From NCBI GenBank assembly GCA_905199445.1, contig CAJKGK010000001.1, positions 1-64,000 of the forward strand: a stretch of DNA of 64,000 nt. Reading direction: 5' to 3'. Below, in pieces: positions 33,220 through 42,865 of this stretch. The translations under genes and the position numbers were made by a program. How positions within the stretch are numbered: position 1 is the first letter of the stretch; every line of letters starts with the position of its first letter. Source of the DNA: an uncultured Lachnospiraceae bacterium (GTDB lineage Bacteria; Bacillota; Clostridia; Lachnospirales; Lachnospiraceae). Below the pieces are notes generated by a model that saw only the letters and a program-made list of their open reading frames with translations, had not been told where the DNA came from and searched no databases.

Positions 33220-34401
33220 ATGAAACTGCCCGGTTATTATTCTTCCGGCGAATTTGCCCGAATGGCCAATGTGTCCATACGGACCATTCGTTTTTATGAT
33301 CAGCAGAATATATTAAAACCTTCATATATACGCCCATCAGGCGCCAGATTTTATACAGATTCGGATTTTGCCCGACTGCAGCAGATCCTGCTTCTCAAAT
33401 ACCTTGGATTTTCCCTGGATAATATCCGGGATATGACCATCAATGACATGGATTCTCATTTTATGCTTAATTCTCTGAGAATGCAAAAAAAGCTTGTTCA
33501 GGATCGGATTGAACAAATGCAGCTTATGGAACAGGCTATTGACCGTACGATAACAGCGCTGGAAAAAGATCATTCCATTGACTGGAGCCGAATGCTGGAG
33601 TTGATTCACCTCACAGGGGTAAAAACAAGCTTAAAAACCCAGTATCAAAACGCAGTGAATATTTCCGCCCGCATCGCCCTGCACAAAACTTATTCCACAA
33701 ACAAGCAGGGCTGGTTTCCATGGATTTATGACAAATGCAGCCTGAAACCAGGTATGAAGGTGCTGGAGCTGGGCTGCGGAAACGGTGCGCTCTGGACAGA
33801 AAACAAAAAAAAGCTTCCGGAGGACATATCCATCCTTTTGTCCGATATATCCGAAGGTATGATCAGTGATGCCAGAAGAAACATAGGTCCCGACGACCTG
33901 CGCTTTTCCTACCGGATCCTGGATGCGCACCGACTATTCCTGGACCCCGGCTGTTTTGACCGGATCATCGCCAATCATGTTCTTTTTTACTGTGAGGACA
34001 TCCCGCTTGTATGCAGTCAGGCTGTCCGTCTTTTAAAACCATCCGGGGTTTTTGTATGCAGCACCTACGGTCGGTCTCACATGAAAGAAATCAGTGCGCT
34101 TGTCGCTGAATTTGACAAACGGATTGTTTTATCCAACCGCCGGCTTTATGAACAGTTTGGTCTGGAAAACGGTGAAAAGGTGCTTCGCACATATTTTGGT
34201 GACGTTCATTGTATCCGGTATGAGGATTCCATTGAAATCGACCGGGCTGAGCCTTTAATTGATTATATCCTTTCATGTCACGGAAATCAGAATCAGTACC
34301 TCCTTGAACGTTATAAGGATTTCAGGGCCTTTGTCGAAGAAAAAATCAAGGGCGGCTTCCACATCACCAAGGATGCCGGGCTTTTTATCTGTAAAAAATA
34401 G
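33220..34401 (+). CDS. MerR-type regulator fused to a class I SAM-dependent methyltransferase
   Basis: Protein of 393 residues with two joined domains. Residues about 5-75 are a MerR winged helix (YSSGEFARMANVSIRTIRFY, then QQILLLKYLGFSLDNIRDMT) with a coiled dimerisation helix to about 115. From about residue 140 follows a Rossmann methyltransferase: motif I VLELGCGNGALW near 181, DISEGMISDARRN near 211 and ANHVLFYCEDIPLV near 252. The substrate is unknown; the fold and late motifs resemble small-molecule methyltransferases. AAAGGTGG precedes the ATG at 33220. The fusion suggests a regulator that methylates its own inducer, for example a toxic compound. Confidence 0.88.
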   Translation: MKLPGYYSSGEFARMANVSIRTIRFYDQQNILKPSYIRPSGARFYTDSDFARLQQILLLKYLGFSLDNIRDMTINDMDSHFMLNSLRMQKKLVQDRIEQMQLMEQAIDRTITALEKDHSIDWSRMLELIHLTGVKTSLKTQYQNAVNISARIALHKTYSTNKQGWFPWIYDKCSLKPGMKVLELGCGNGALWTENKKKLPEDISILLSDISEGMISDARRNIGPDDLRFSYRILDAHRLFLDPGCFDRIIANHVLFYCEDIPLVCSQAVRLLKPSGVFVCSTYGRSHMKEISALVAEFDKRIVLSNRRLYEQFGLENGEKVLRTYFGDVHCIRYEDSIEIDRAEPLIDYILSCHGNQNQYLLERYKDFRAFVEEKIKGGFHITKDAGLFICKK

Positions 34402-34473
34402 CTAAAATATTTTAACAGTATTTAGCAGTTTAGACAATCTTCGCAAATTTGTCATATGTTTTTAAAAAAAGTC

Positions 34474-34504
34474 TTGAAGCTTACCATACGTCACCTTTTA
34501 TAAT
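34474..34504 (+). promoter_or_regulatory. Possible promoter of the rml operon
   Basis: TTGAAG (34474-34479) and TATAAT (34499-34504) with a long 19-base spacer, 74 bases before rmlA. Confidence 0.4.
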
Positions 34505-34577
34505 TAAATTCAGTAACCATAACAAAAATTTCTAATGATTTGATATTTCATTTTTTAATTTTTATAAGGAGCATACG

Positions 34578-35474
34578 ATGAAAGGAATCATTCTTGCAGG
34601 CGGTTCCGGAACCCGCCTTTATCCGCTGACCAGAGTTACGTCAAAACAGCTGCTTCCGATTTATGACAAACCCATGATTTACTATCCCCTGTCCGTTTTA
34701 ATGAATGCAGGGATCAGAGATATTTTAATTATTTCTACACCACAGGATACGCCCCGTTTTAAAGAGCTTCTTGGCAATGGCAGCAGTTTTGGACTGCATC
34801 TTTCCTATGCCGTTCAGCCAAGCCCGGACGGGCTGGCTCAGGCCTTTATTATCGGAGAAGACTTTATCGGTAATGACTGTGTCGCCATGATTCTTGGCGA
34901 TAATATTTTTGCCGGTCACGGTCTGAACAAACGCCTGAAAAAGGCTGTGGAAAATGCACAAAATGGTAACGGTGCCACCATTTTCGGTTATTATGTCGAT
35001 GACCCGGAACGGTTTGGTATTGTAGAATTCGACAAAGAAGGCCGGGCCATTTCTATCGAAGAAAAGCCACAGCAGCCAAAAAGTAATTATTGTGTTACTG
35101 GTCTTTATTTTTATGATCATCTGGTTGTGGACTATGCAAAAAAACTTTCCCCAAGTGCCCGGGGTGAATTGGAAATTACAGATTTAAACCGAATTTATCT
35201 GGAAAAAGGACAGCTTAATGTAGAACTTTTAGGTCAGGGTTTTACATGGCTGGACACCGGAACTCATGAAAGCCTTGTAGAGGCCACAAATTTTGTGAAA
35301 ACCGTTGAATCCCATCAGCACCGAAAAATCGGATGTCTTGAAGAAATTGCCTTCTTAAACGGATGGATTTCCAGAGATGATGTTTTAAAAATCTATGAAG
35401 TACTGAAAAAAAATCAATATGGGCAGTACTTGAAAGATGTGCTGGACGGAAAATATCTGGACACATTGCATTAA
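34578..35474 (+). CDS. rmlA: Glucose-1-phosphate thymidylyltransferase
   Basis: First enzyme of dTDP-L-rhamnose synthesis: glucose-1-phosphate and dTTP give dTDP-glucose. At 298 residues it has the nucleotidyltransferase signature GIILAGGSGTRLYPLTRV at the N-terminus, KQLLPIYDKPMIYYPL near 25, LGDNIFAGHG near 108 and GFTWLDTGTHESL near 220. An AAGGAG site precedes the ATG. It opens the operon rmlA-rmlB-rmlD-rmlC, with 22 bp to the next start. Confidence 0.97.
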   Translation: MKGIILAGGSGTRLYPLTRVTSKQLLPIYDKPMIYYPLSVLMNAGIRDILIISTPQDTPRFKELLGNGSSFGLHLSYAVQPSPDGLAQAFIIGEDFIGNDCVAMILGDNIFAGHGLNKRLKKAVENAQNGNGATIFGYYVDDPERFGIVEFDKEGRAISIEEKPQQPKSNYCVTGLYFYDHLVVDYAKKLSPSARGELEITDLNRIYLEKGQLNVELLGQGFTWLDTGTHESLVEATNFVKTVESHQHRKIGCLEEIAFLNGWISRDDVLKIYEVLKKNQYGQYLKDVLDGKYLDTLH

Positions 35475-35496
35475 ACGAATAAAAGGAGTTTGGATT

Positions 35497-36516
35497 ATGA
35501 CTATTATCGTTACCGGCGGTGCCGGCTTTATCGGAAGCAATTTTATTTTTCATATGCTGAACAAATATCCGGATTACCGGATCATCTGTCTGGACTGTCT
35601 GACCTACGCAGGCAATCTTTCCACACTGGCACCGATCATGAATCATAAAAATTTCCGTTTTGTCAAAGAAAGTATTACTGACCGCAAGGCCGTGTACAAA
35701 CTTTTTGAAGAAGAACACCCGGACATGGTCGTCAATTTTGCCGCAGAAAGCCATGTCGACCGTTCTATTGAAAATCCCGAGGTTTTTCTGGACACAAATA
35801 TTAAAGGAACCGCTGTTTTGATGGATGCCTGTCAAAAATACGGCATTACACGGTATCACCAGGTATCCACGGATGAAGTTTACGGTGATCTTCCTCTGGA
35901 TCGCCCGGATTTATTTTTCACCGAAGAAACACCGATCCATACAAGCTCACCTTACAGCGCTTCCAAAGCCAGTGCTGATCTGCTTGTGATGGCCTACCAC
36001 CGCACCTACGGACTTCCTGTGACCATCAGCCGATGCTCCAATAATTACGGCCCCTACCATTTTCCGGAAAAACTGATTCCGTTAATGATTGCTAATGCCT
36101 TAAATGACAAGCCTCTGCCGGTTTACGGAAAAGGAGAAAATGTAAGAGACTGGCTGTATGTGGAAGACCACTGTAAGGCCATTGACCTGATTATCCACAA
36201 AGGACGTGTAGGTGAAGTCTATAACATTGGCGGTCATAATGAAATGAGAAATATTGATATCGTGAAAATGATCTGTAAGTCTCTTGGTAAACCAGAAAGC
36301 CTGATCACCTATGTAACGGATCGTAAAGGGCATGATTTGCGATATGCCATTGATCCTACAAAAATTCATAATGAGCTGGGCTGGCTGCCGGAAACCAAGT
36401 TTGAAGACGGTATTCAAAAAACAATCCGCTGGTATCTGGAACACAGAGACTGGTGGGAAACGATTATTTCCGGTGAATACGCACATTATTACGAAAAAAT
36501 GTACAAAAATCGCTGA
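35497..36516 (+). CDS. rmlB: dTDP-glucose 4,6-dehydratase
   Basis: Second enzyme of the pathway, an extended short-chain dehydrogenase of 339 residues that makes dTDP-4-keto-6-deoxyglucose with bound NAD. GGAGFIGSNF at residue 7 binds NAD; the catalytic Thr and Asp-Glu lie in QVSTDEVYGDL; YSASKASADL carries the Tyr-Lys pair. AAAAGGAG 8 bases upstream fixes the ATG at 35497; the earlier frame start at 35437 lies inside rmlA. Confidence 0.97.
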   Translation: MTIIVTGGAGFIGSNFIFHMLNKYPDYRIICLDCLTYAGNLSTLAPIMNHKNFRFVKESITDRKAVYKLFEEEHPDMVVNFAAESHVDRSIENPEVFLDTNIKGTAVLMDACQKYGITRYHQVSTDEVYGDLPLDRPDLFFTEETPIHTSSPYSASKASADLLVMAYHRTYGLPVTISRCSNNYGPYHFPEKLIPLMIANALNDKPLPVYGKGENVRDWLYVEDHCKAIDLIIHKGRVGEVYNIGGHNEMRNIDIVKMICKSLGKPESLITYVTDRKGHDLRYAIDPTKIHNELGWLPETKFEDGIQKTIRWYLEHRDWWETIISGEYAHYYEKMYKNR

Positions 36517-36571
36517 GCAGCTTAAAATTTGCACATGAATTTTCCCCGTGGGGGAAGGAACGGAGTATTTT

Positions 36572-37459
36572 ATGAAAGTATTAGTAACCGGCGTTCACGG
36601 ACAGCTGGGATATGACGTTGTCCGTGAACTTGGACTGCGGCACCATGAGGCCATCGGTGTGGATATTGAAGATATGGATATTACAGACCAGAAAGCGGTC
36701 CAGCAGGTGATCCGACAGATCCATCCGGATGCTGTCATTCACTGTGCGGCCTGGACAGCTGTGGATCAGGCCGAAGCCCCTGAAAATCGTGAAAAGGTTC
36801 ATCAGGTCAATGCGGCAGGGACATCTTACATTGCCCATATCTGTAAAGAAATGAATATTAAAATGATGTATATTTCCACAGATTATGTGTTCAACGGACA
36901 GGGCAGCCAGCCATGGCAGCCTGACTGTAAAGATTATCAGCCTTTAAATATTTACGGTCAAACCAAACTGGAAGGCGAACTGGCTGTTTCGGATCTTGTT
37001 GCCAAATATTTTATTGTAAGAATCGCCTGGGTTTTTGGAAAAAACGGCAACAATTTTATAAAAACCATGCTCAATATCGGCAAAAACCGAGATACCCTGC
37101 GTGTTGTCAATGATCAGATCGGCACACCGACCTATACCTTTGACCTGGCCAGACTTCTTGCAGACATGATTGAAACCGAAAAATACGGCTGTTATCATGT
37201 CACCAATAGCGGCGGATATATCAGCTGGTATGATTTTGCCTGTGAAATTTTCAGGCAGGCCGCTGCCATGGGGCATACGGAATATGATGCCAGCCATTTA
37301 AAGGTGGAACCGGTTTCCACCGCCGAGTATGGGGCTTCTATAGCCACACGCCCGTTTAACAGCCGCCTCGATCAGTCAAAGCTGACACAAAATGGTTTTA
37401 CGCCGCTGCCGTCATGGCAGAATGCACTGAGCCGTTATTTGAAAGAAATTAAATTTTAA
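36572..37459 (+). CDS. rmlD: dTDP-4-dehydrorhamnose reductase
   Basis: Last enzyme of the pathway, NADPH-dependent, 295 residues. GVHGQLGYDVVREL near residue 7 is the cofactor loop, STDYVFNGQG near 100 and YGQTKLEGE near 127 give the Thr-Tyr-Lys catalytic set. The ATG at 36572 follows AACGGAG; the frame opens earlier at 36548. It precedes rmlC here, which is a common but not universal order. Confidence 0.96.
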   Translation: MKVLVTGVHGQLGYDVVRELGLRHHEAIGVDIEDMDITDQKAVQQVIRQIHPDAVIHCAAWTAVDQAEAPENREKVHQVNAAGTSYIAHICKEMNIKMMYISTDYVFNGQGSQPWQPDCKDYQPLNIYGQTKLEGELAVSDLVAKYFIVRIAWVFGKNGNNFIKTMLNIGKNRDTLRVVNDQIGTPTYTFDLARLLADMIETEKYGCYHVTNSGGYISWYDFACEIFRQAAAMGHTEYDASHLKVEPVSTAEYGASIATRPFNSRLDQSKLTQNGFTPLPSWQNALSRYLKEIKF

Positions 37460-37479
37460 CACAATGAATGAGGTAGATT

Positions 37480-38088
37480 ATGGGACAGATTAAAGTTGAA
37501 AAAAATGTTGGCGGTATTGAGGGACTGTGCCTGATTGAACCCGCCGTCCACGGAGATGCCAGAGGCTATTTTATGGAAACTTACAATCAAAATGATATGA
37601 CCGATGCCGGACTGGCCATGAATTTTGTTCAGGACAATCAATCCTGCTCTGTTAAAGGGGTTCTTCGGGGACTCCATTTTCAGAAGGAATTTCCCCAGGG
37701 AAAGCTTGTGCGTGTCATTAAAGGCCGTGTATTTGATGTGGCCGTGGACTTGAGAAAAGGCAGCACCACCTTTGGAAAATGGTTTGGTGTTGAATTGACC
37801 GAAGAAAATAAGAAGCAGTTTTATATTCCCCAGGGCTTTGCCCATGGTTTTCTTGTATTAAGCGAGCTGGCCGAGTTCTGCTATAAATGCACAGATTTTT
37901 ATCACCCTGGTGACGAAGGCGGTCTGGCATGGAATGACCCGGCAATTGGCATTTGCTGGCCCCAGGTCACTGGCACCTACAAAAACAGTGCCAGCGGGGC
38001 AGGCTATCACCTGGAAGACGGTACACCACTCAATCTCAGCGAAAAGGATGAACAGTGGGGGACACTTTCTCAACTTTTAAATAAATAA
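37480..38088 (+). CDS. rmlC: dTDP-4-dehydrorhamnose 3,5-epimerase
   Basis: Third enzyme, a cupin of 202 residues. The catalytic His lies in VLRGLHFQKEFPQGKLVRV near residue 66, and RVFDVAVDLRKGSTTFGKW, QFYIPQGFAHGFLVL and the YKCTDFYHPGDEGGLAWNDP segment are the family blocks. A GAGG-like site precedes the ATG 20 bp after rmlD. The operon ends at a bidirectional terminator. Confidence 0.96.
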   Translation: MGQIKVEKNVGGIEGLCLIEPAVHGDARGYFMETYNQNDMTDAGLAMNFVQDNQSCSVKGVLRGLHFQKEFPQGKLVRVIKGRVFDVAVDLRKGSTTFGKWFGVELTEENKKQFYIPQGFAHGFLVLSELAEFCYKCTDFYHPGDEGGLAWNDPAIGICWPQVTGTYKNSASGAGYHLEDGTPLNLSEKDEQWGTLSQLLNK

Positions 38089-38137
38089 AAAATACCATCA
38101 GGCTGCTTGATACCTATGCAGCCTGATGGTATTTTTT
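38087..38137. terminator. Bidirectional terminator between rmlC and the heptad-repeat protein gene
   Basis: AAATACCATCAGGCTGC and GCAGCCTGATGGTATTT form a perfect 17-bp stem with A and T runs on both sides, serving the convergent rml operon and the minus-strand gene at 38139. Confidence 0.93.
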
Positions 38138-38138
38138 G

Positions 38139-40544
38139 TTAATTATTTTCTGCAGCTTTGATACCTTCTGTTTCAACAATAAACTTTACGCTGCCCTTTA
38201 CACCATCGGGAAGTTGGGTAAATGTCTGATAATCCTGTCCTGCATCGATCATCGCCTGCAGACGGTCAATCATCACCTGAGCATCTTCTTCCATGGTTGT
38301 TTTCAGTTTTTCTATTCCCTGAGCATCAAATTCTTTCATACCATCACTTAATGCCTGTGCACCGTCAGCTAACTGGTCAATACCGTTTCCTAACTGTGCT
38401 GCACCGGATACAAGATCATTGGTTCCGCCAAATAATGTATCAATGCCCTGAACCAGTGCGGCAGAACCTTCAGTCAACGCACCATTTTGTCCTGTCAGCG
38501 CAGCAAATCCTCCTGTCAGCGTTCCTGTTGCCTCTTTAATCGCCTGAGCGCCGGTATTCAGCTGAGAATTGGAAGCTACAAGCTGATTAGCACCATCCAC
38601 AAGCGCACCTATACCTGTGGGAAGCTGGCTTGCTGCATCTGTAAGCTGCTGACTGCCCTGAGCCACAGTATCTATACCGGACTTTAATACTTTATTGCCT
38701 TCTACAATCGATGTAATCCCTTCACTGACAGATGCCGCACCCACATAAAGGCCTTCACTGTTTTCAGGATCCGTCATTTCAGCCATTTGTTCAAGGCCCT
38801 GAATCAGCTGGTCCAAAGACTGGCTCTGACCGCTTTCAAGAAACTGATTAAGCTGATCCTTCATCGCCTGTTCATAGGCAAGATTGGTTTTCATGGCTTT
38901 AATACAATCCAAAAGCTTCTGCCCATACTGACTTTCCGCCTGATTGACAGCATCCAGCAGACTTTCCGGTATAAGGGACTTCAGACTGTCAATGGTCCCC
39001 TGTATCCCCTGAACTTCCATCAGGGTATTTAAAACCGCCTGGTCATTGGACATCACTGCATCAATTGTTGTCACAAGCATTTGAATCATGGCATTGATCG
39101 CTTCCTGCTGATCGGTGGACTTCAATGCTTCCAGCATAACATTAATGCTGTCATGGATTTTTCCCACGCCTTCGGTAACCTGATGACTTCCCGAAATCAG
39201 CTGTCCTGTTTTTGTCTCATCTGTCAGAGCTGCTGCCCCATCCTGAACCTGCTTGACACCATCGTTAAGCGCCGTCACACCGTCAGGCAGCTGAGCCGTC
39301 TGAGAAGCCAGGGTGTTGATTCCGTCTGCAATCTGACTGGCACCTGCGCTGTACTGTGTAATTCCGTCTGCCAGCGCAACAGCTCCGCTGGTATATTCAC
39401 TGACACCATTTTCCAGCGTCTGTGCGCCTTGAGTATACTGGCCAATCCCATTCTGAAGCTGTCCGGCACCATCTTTTAAAGCCCCCGCACCGGCCTGCAG
39501 AGTAGCTAATCCATCCGTAAAGGTGGTAAATCCGCTTTTAAGGGCATCTACACCGTCCAGCAAATCCCCTGAACCATCCACCAACTGAGCGGCTGCGCTG
39601 GTCAGTTCATTTAAAGCAGATTCCAGCTCATCAATACTGTCAATATCATCAATTCCCAACTCTCCAAAAATATCACTTGTAATTACAGATGCTGTCATAT
39701 CCATAGAGAAATCTGTCACATCGGCAGTGACCTCAATATAATCCGGGAATTTAAAATCCCGGGTTAATTCAGATTCAGATAATTTTAAACTATCTGACAG
39801 ACCCGGCAGGGCCAGCCCGGCCACAATGGCCTTAGATCCGTCAGAAATCACCCGGCCGTTGGTGACCGTAATATTACTGAACTTTTCCTGAGGAAGAATC
39901 ATCCCCGTGACAACGGCAAAAGGCGTGGCTACCTGTTCTGTCTGATCTCCAACAACAACATCCTGCATGGCGTTATTCTCATATTCATAACGAATTTTAA
40001 CCTGACCGCTTTTTCCTGCCAGATCCTGGGCAGAAATTTCTTTGCCGTCCAAATAATAAGTGATTTTTATTGTCACAGGCAGCGGTTTATTTGTTGTCCC
40101 CTGATAATAAATATCACTGCCGCTGCTGCTCCATACAAGACTGTTGTCGCTGTCCTGAACAAAGCTTTCTGTGCCTTTGACATTTTTAATATCTGATAAA
40201 TCCGATGCATCTTCAAGGGATGCTGTCTGGTCAAGATTTTTCAGCCAGTCGCTGACAATAATATTTTTTGTAGAGCCATCGGGGTTGAGTTTAACATACA
40301 CTGTCTCGTCTTTGCCAACCGGCTGATCCTTATCAGAAAGGTTCTCATTTTTCTGAGCTTCGCTCCCGGACTTTGCATCTATATCATCTCCGGATGTTTC
40401 CGGGGCCTGGGAAGCATAAACACCCGCTGCAGGTATAATCATATTCGCACAGACAGCACCGCCAAGAATATATGCAGTTGTTTTTCCCATAAAATTTTTA
40501 AAAGATTGATGATCCATCTTATGATTTATCTTATTATTCATCAT
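38139..40544 (-). CDS. Secreted YhgE/Pip-like heptad-repeat protein
   Basis: Exported protein of 801 residues. A basic N-terminus and hydrophobic helix (TAYILGGAVCANMIIPAAGV, residues 28-47) act as signal or anchor. An acidic linker follows, then a beta-rich domain (about 90-290), then several hundred residues of Leu-x-x-Gly heptads (for example LQAGAGALKDGAGQLQNGI, and again near the C-terminus), interrupted by a helical segment near 460-590. The pattern is that of YhgE/Pip-type proteins, but their usual C-terminal ABC-2-like membrane helices are missing. AGGAGG precedes the start, 14 bp after the exporter gene, so the two are co-expressed. Confidence 0.85.
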   Translation of the reverse strand: MMNNKINHKMDHQSFKNFMGKTTAYILGGAVCANMIIPAAGVYASQAPETSGDDIDAKSGSEAQKNENLSDKDQPVGKDETVYVKLNPDGSTKNIIVSDWLKNLDQTASLEDASDLSDIKNVKGTESFVQDSDNSLVWSSSGSDIYYQGTTNKPLPVTIKITYYLDGKEISAQDLAGKSGQVKIRYEYENNAMQDVVVGDQTEQVATPFAVVTGMILPQEKFSNITVTNGRVISDGSKAIVAGLALPGLSDSLKLSESELTRDFKFPDYIEVTADVTDFSMDMTASVITSDIFGELGIDDIDSIDELESALNELTSAAAQLVDGSGDLLDGVDALKSGFTTFTDGLATLQAGAGALKDGAGQLQNGIGQYTQGAQTLENGVSEYTSGAVALADGITQYSAGASQIADGINTLASQTAQLPDGVTALNDGVKQVQDGAAALTDETKTGQLISGSHQVTEGVGKIHDSINVMLEALKSTDQQEAINAMIQMLVTTIDAVMSNDQAVLNTLMEVQGIQGTIDSLKSLIPESLLDAVNQAESQYGQKLLDCIKAMKTNLAYEQAMKDQLNQFLESGQSQSLDQLIQGLEQMAEMTDPENSEGLYVGAASVSEGITSIVEGNKVLKSGIDTVAQGSQQLTDAASQLPTGIGALVDGANQLVASNSQLNTGAQAIKEATGTLTGGFAALTGQNGALTEGSAALVQGIDTLFGGTNDLVSGAAQLGNGIDQLADGAQALSDGMKEFDAQGIEKLKTTMEEDAQVMIDRLQAMIDAGQDYQTFTQLPDGVKGSVKFIVETEGIKAAENN

Positions 40545-40558
40545 TTTTAACCTCCTGT

Positions 40559-42646
40559 TTACCTGGCTGCGGGACGTTTTCCGTTATTAAGAAAATGCCA
40601 GCTTGTTTTTACGATCAATCCGTCAAATATATAAAGCATTGCCGGAAGAATACATATAACTACGATTGTGCTTACAATGGCGCCTCTGGCCAGCAGTGTA
40701 CAAATTGAACTGATCATGTCAATCTTTGAATACAGACATACGCCAAAGGTAGCTGCAAAAAATGTGAGTCCACTGGTCAATATGGATTTCATGGACAGCT
40801 TATGTGCCATCCAGAGTGCTTCTTTTTTATTCAGTCCGCGGCTGCGCTCTTTCTGATAACGGCTTGTCATTAAAATCGCATAGTCAACTGTAGCACCCAG
40901 CTGAATGGTTCCAATCACAATGCTGGCTACAAAAGGAAGTTCAACGCCCATATAAAACGGTATAGCCATATTCACAAAAATAGCGAACTCAATCACAGCC
41001 ACAAGAATCACAGGCAGTGAAATCGATTTAAACACAACCAAAATAATAACAAAAATAGCGGCAATGGAAAGGATATTTACATTTCTGAAATCCGTATCCG
41101 TTACATCCTTTAAATCCTTTGTCAGCGGCGCTTCACCGATAACCATAGACTGGGGACTGTATTTTTTTACAATATCATTAATCTGAGTAATCTGATCATT
41201 CACCTCATCGGTAGCTGTTTTATAATCCGAGCATATAAACTCGACCTCATAGTTATCACTCTTTAGCATCTGGGTGACATCCTCAGGAATCATTTCCTCC
41301 GGAATTGCCGGGCCAATCAGAGAATTAAGCCCCAGCGCCCATTTGACGCCGTCCACGTTTCCGATTTCATCCAGCATGGCTTCCTTTTCGCTTGCGCCCA
41401 GCCCGTTTTTAAGAAGAATCATGTGAACATTATTCATCTGGAAATCATCATTGAGCTTTGCATTAGCCACGGCGCTGTCCAGATCCTGGGGCAGAGATTT
41501 ATCAATATTATAGTAAACCTTTGTATGGCTGTTGCCGTACACAGCAGGCACAAGAAGAATCAGAAACAGTACAAGGAAAATCTTGTGATGTTTTGTAATC
41601 CATCTTGAAACCCTTCCCAGATCCGGAATCAGGGAACGATGTTTTGTCTTTTCAATGGCCCGGTCAAACTGCAGAATCAGCGCCGGAAGAAGTATAATAC
41701 AGCAGAGGACACCGATCACAACCCCCTTGGCCATAACGATTCCAATATTGGCGCCCAAAGTAAAGGTCATGCAGCAAAGAGCCAAAAATCCTGCAACCGT
41801 TGTGACAGAGCTGCCGATCACAGACTTAAATGTATTGGAAATTGCATGCGCCATAGCTCTGTTTTTATCCTCTGGAAACCTTAACTTATTTTCTTCATAA
41901 CTGTTTAAAAGGAAAATGGAGTAATCCATAGTAACCCCCAGCTGAAGCACCGCTGTCAAAGCCTGAGTAATATAGGAAATCTCTCCGAGAAATGTATTGG
42001 TTCCCAGGTTATAAATAATCGCAGCGCCAATACTTACAAGAAACAATACCGGTACCAGGAAGGATTCCATGGTCAGTCCTAAAATTACCAGACAAAGCAG
42101 TGCCGCAATCACCACATAAATCGGCATCTCCTCCATGGAAAGATTTTTAATATCCGTAACAACACCGCTCATACCGCTGGCAAAACACTGATCACCGGTT
42201 GTCTCCCGGATCTGAGTAATGGCATCCATTGTCTCATCCGATGATGTGGTATTATCAAATAAGGCCACCATCATTGTGGCGTTCCCCTGGAAAAAAGCCT
42301 CCCGGATATCATCTGGAAACATCTCAACTGGAAAACTTAAATCTGTCACATCATCCACCCAGAGTACATCCTTCACATGTTCAATACCTTCGATTTTTTC
42401 TTCCAATTTTGCTACATCTGCATTTTCCATATCCTCGACAATAATCATGGAAAATGCACCCATACCGAATTCATCGACAAGAATATCCTGGCCTTCTACA
42501 GTCTCCAGGGAATCCGGAAGATAACTTAAAATATCGTAATTAATCCTGGTGTTTACATAGCCCATGACCGCTGGAATTAAAAGCAGTACACACAATATAA
42601 CAACCAGCGTCTTATGCTTTGCAATTTGCTTGCCAAACTTCACCAT
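40559..42646 (-). CDS. MMPL/RND-superfamily exporter
   Basis: Polytopic membrane protein of 695 residues with the two-fold MMPL layout: helix 1, an extracytoplasmic domain (about 40-180), helices 2-6, then the same again (helix 7, external domain about 360-510, helices 8-12). ITQALTAVLQLGVTMDYSIF and IGTIQLGATVDYAILMTSRY hold the conserved Gly/Asp-Tyr helix-4/10 motifs that carry the proton relay. Substrates of such proteins include lipids, antibiotics and siderophores. GGAGAG precedes the ATG at 42646. It is divergent from a TetR gene and followed by the heptad-repeat protein. Confidence 0.92.
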   Translation of the reverse strand: MVKFGKQIAKHKTLVVILCVLLLIPAVMGYVNTRINYDILSYLPDSLETVEGQDILVDEFGMGAFSMIIVEDMENADVAKLEEKIEGIEHVKDVLWVDDVTDLSFPVEMFPDDIREAFFQGNATMMVALFDNTTSSDETMDAITQIRETTGDQCFASGMSGVVTDIKNLSMEEMPIYVVIAALLCLVILGLTMESFLVPVLFLVSIGAAIIYNLGTNTFLGEISYITQALTAVLQLGVTMDYSIFLLNSYEENKLRFPEDKNRAMAHAISNTFKSVIGSSVTTVAGFLALCCMTFTLGANIGIVMAKGVVIGVLCCIILLPALILQFDRAIEKTKHRSLIPDLGRVSRWITKHHKIFLVLFLILLVPAVYGNSHTKVYYNIDKSLPQDLDSAVANAKLNDDFQMNNVHMILLKNGLGASEKEAMLDEIGNVDGVKWALGLNSLIGPAIPEEMIPEDVTQMLKSDNYEVEFICSDYKTATDEVNDQITQINDIVKKYSPQSMVIGEAPLTKDLKDVTDTDFRNVNILSIAAIFVIILVVFKSISLPVILVAVIEFAIFVNMAIPFYMGVELPFVASIVIGTIQLGATVDYAILMTSRYQKERSRGLNKKEALWMAHKLSMKSILTSGLTFFAATFGVCLYSKIDMISSICTLLARGAIVSTIVVICILPAMLYIFDGLIVKTSWHFLNNGKRPAAR

Positions 42647-42696
42647 ATTGCTTCTCTCCTTTACCCACATGTTCTATCAGCCATCTTTAAACTTTA

Positions 42697-42709
42697 TGAC
42701 CAACAGTCA
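42697..42709. promoter_or_regulatory. TetR operator-like palindrome, site 1
   Basis: TGACCAACAGTCA fits the shared pattern TGAC-N5-GTCA. It lies in the 5' leader of the exporter gene, downstream of its predicted start. Confidence 0.6.
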
Positions 42710-42728
42710 TTTTTATTCTCTGGAAAAA

Positions 42729-42757
42729 GTTATACACCAAAAATGACTATCAGTCAA
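42729..42757 (-). promoter_or_regulatory. Promoter of the MMPL exporter operon with operator site 2
   Basis: On the minus strand TTGACT (42752-42757), 17 bases, TATAAC (42729-42734). The palindrome TGACTATCAGTCA (42744-42756) covers the -35 element, so a bound repressor would block polymerase. Confidence 0.7.
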
Positions 42758-42804
42758 TATTTTTTAATCACTTTATGGAAATTTTACATTTTATGGACAA
42801 ATAA

Positions 42805-42833
42805 TTGACTTTTGGTCATTTTTATGTTAAAAA
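42805..42833 (+). promoter_or_regulatory. Promoter of the tetR-type gene with operator site 3
   Basis: TTGACT (42805-42810), 17 bases, TAAAAA (42828-42833). The palindrome TGACTTTTGGTCA (42806-42818) covers the -35 element, as expected for autorepression. Confidence 0.6.
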
Positions 42834-42865
42834 TAAATAAAAGGAATTATATGGAGGTTCATGAC

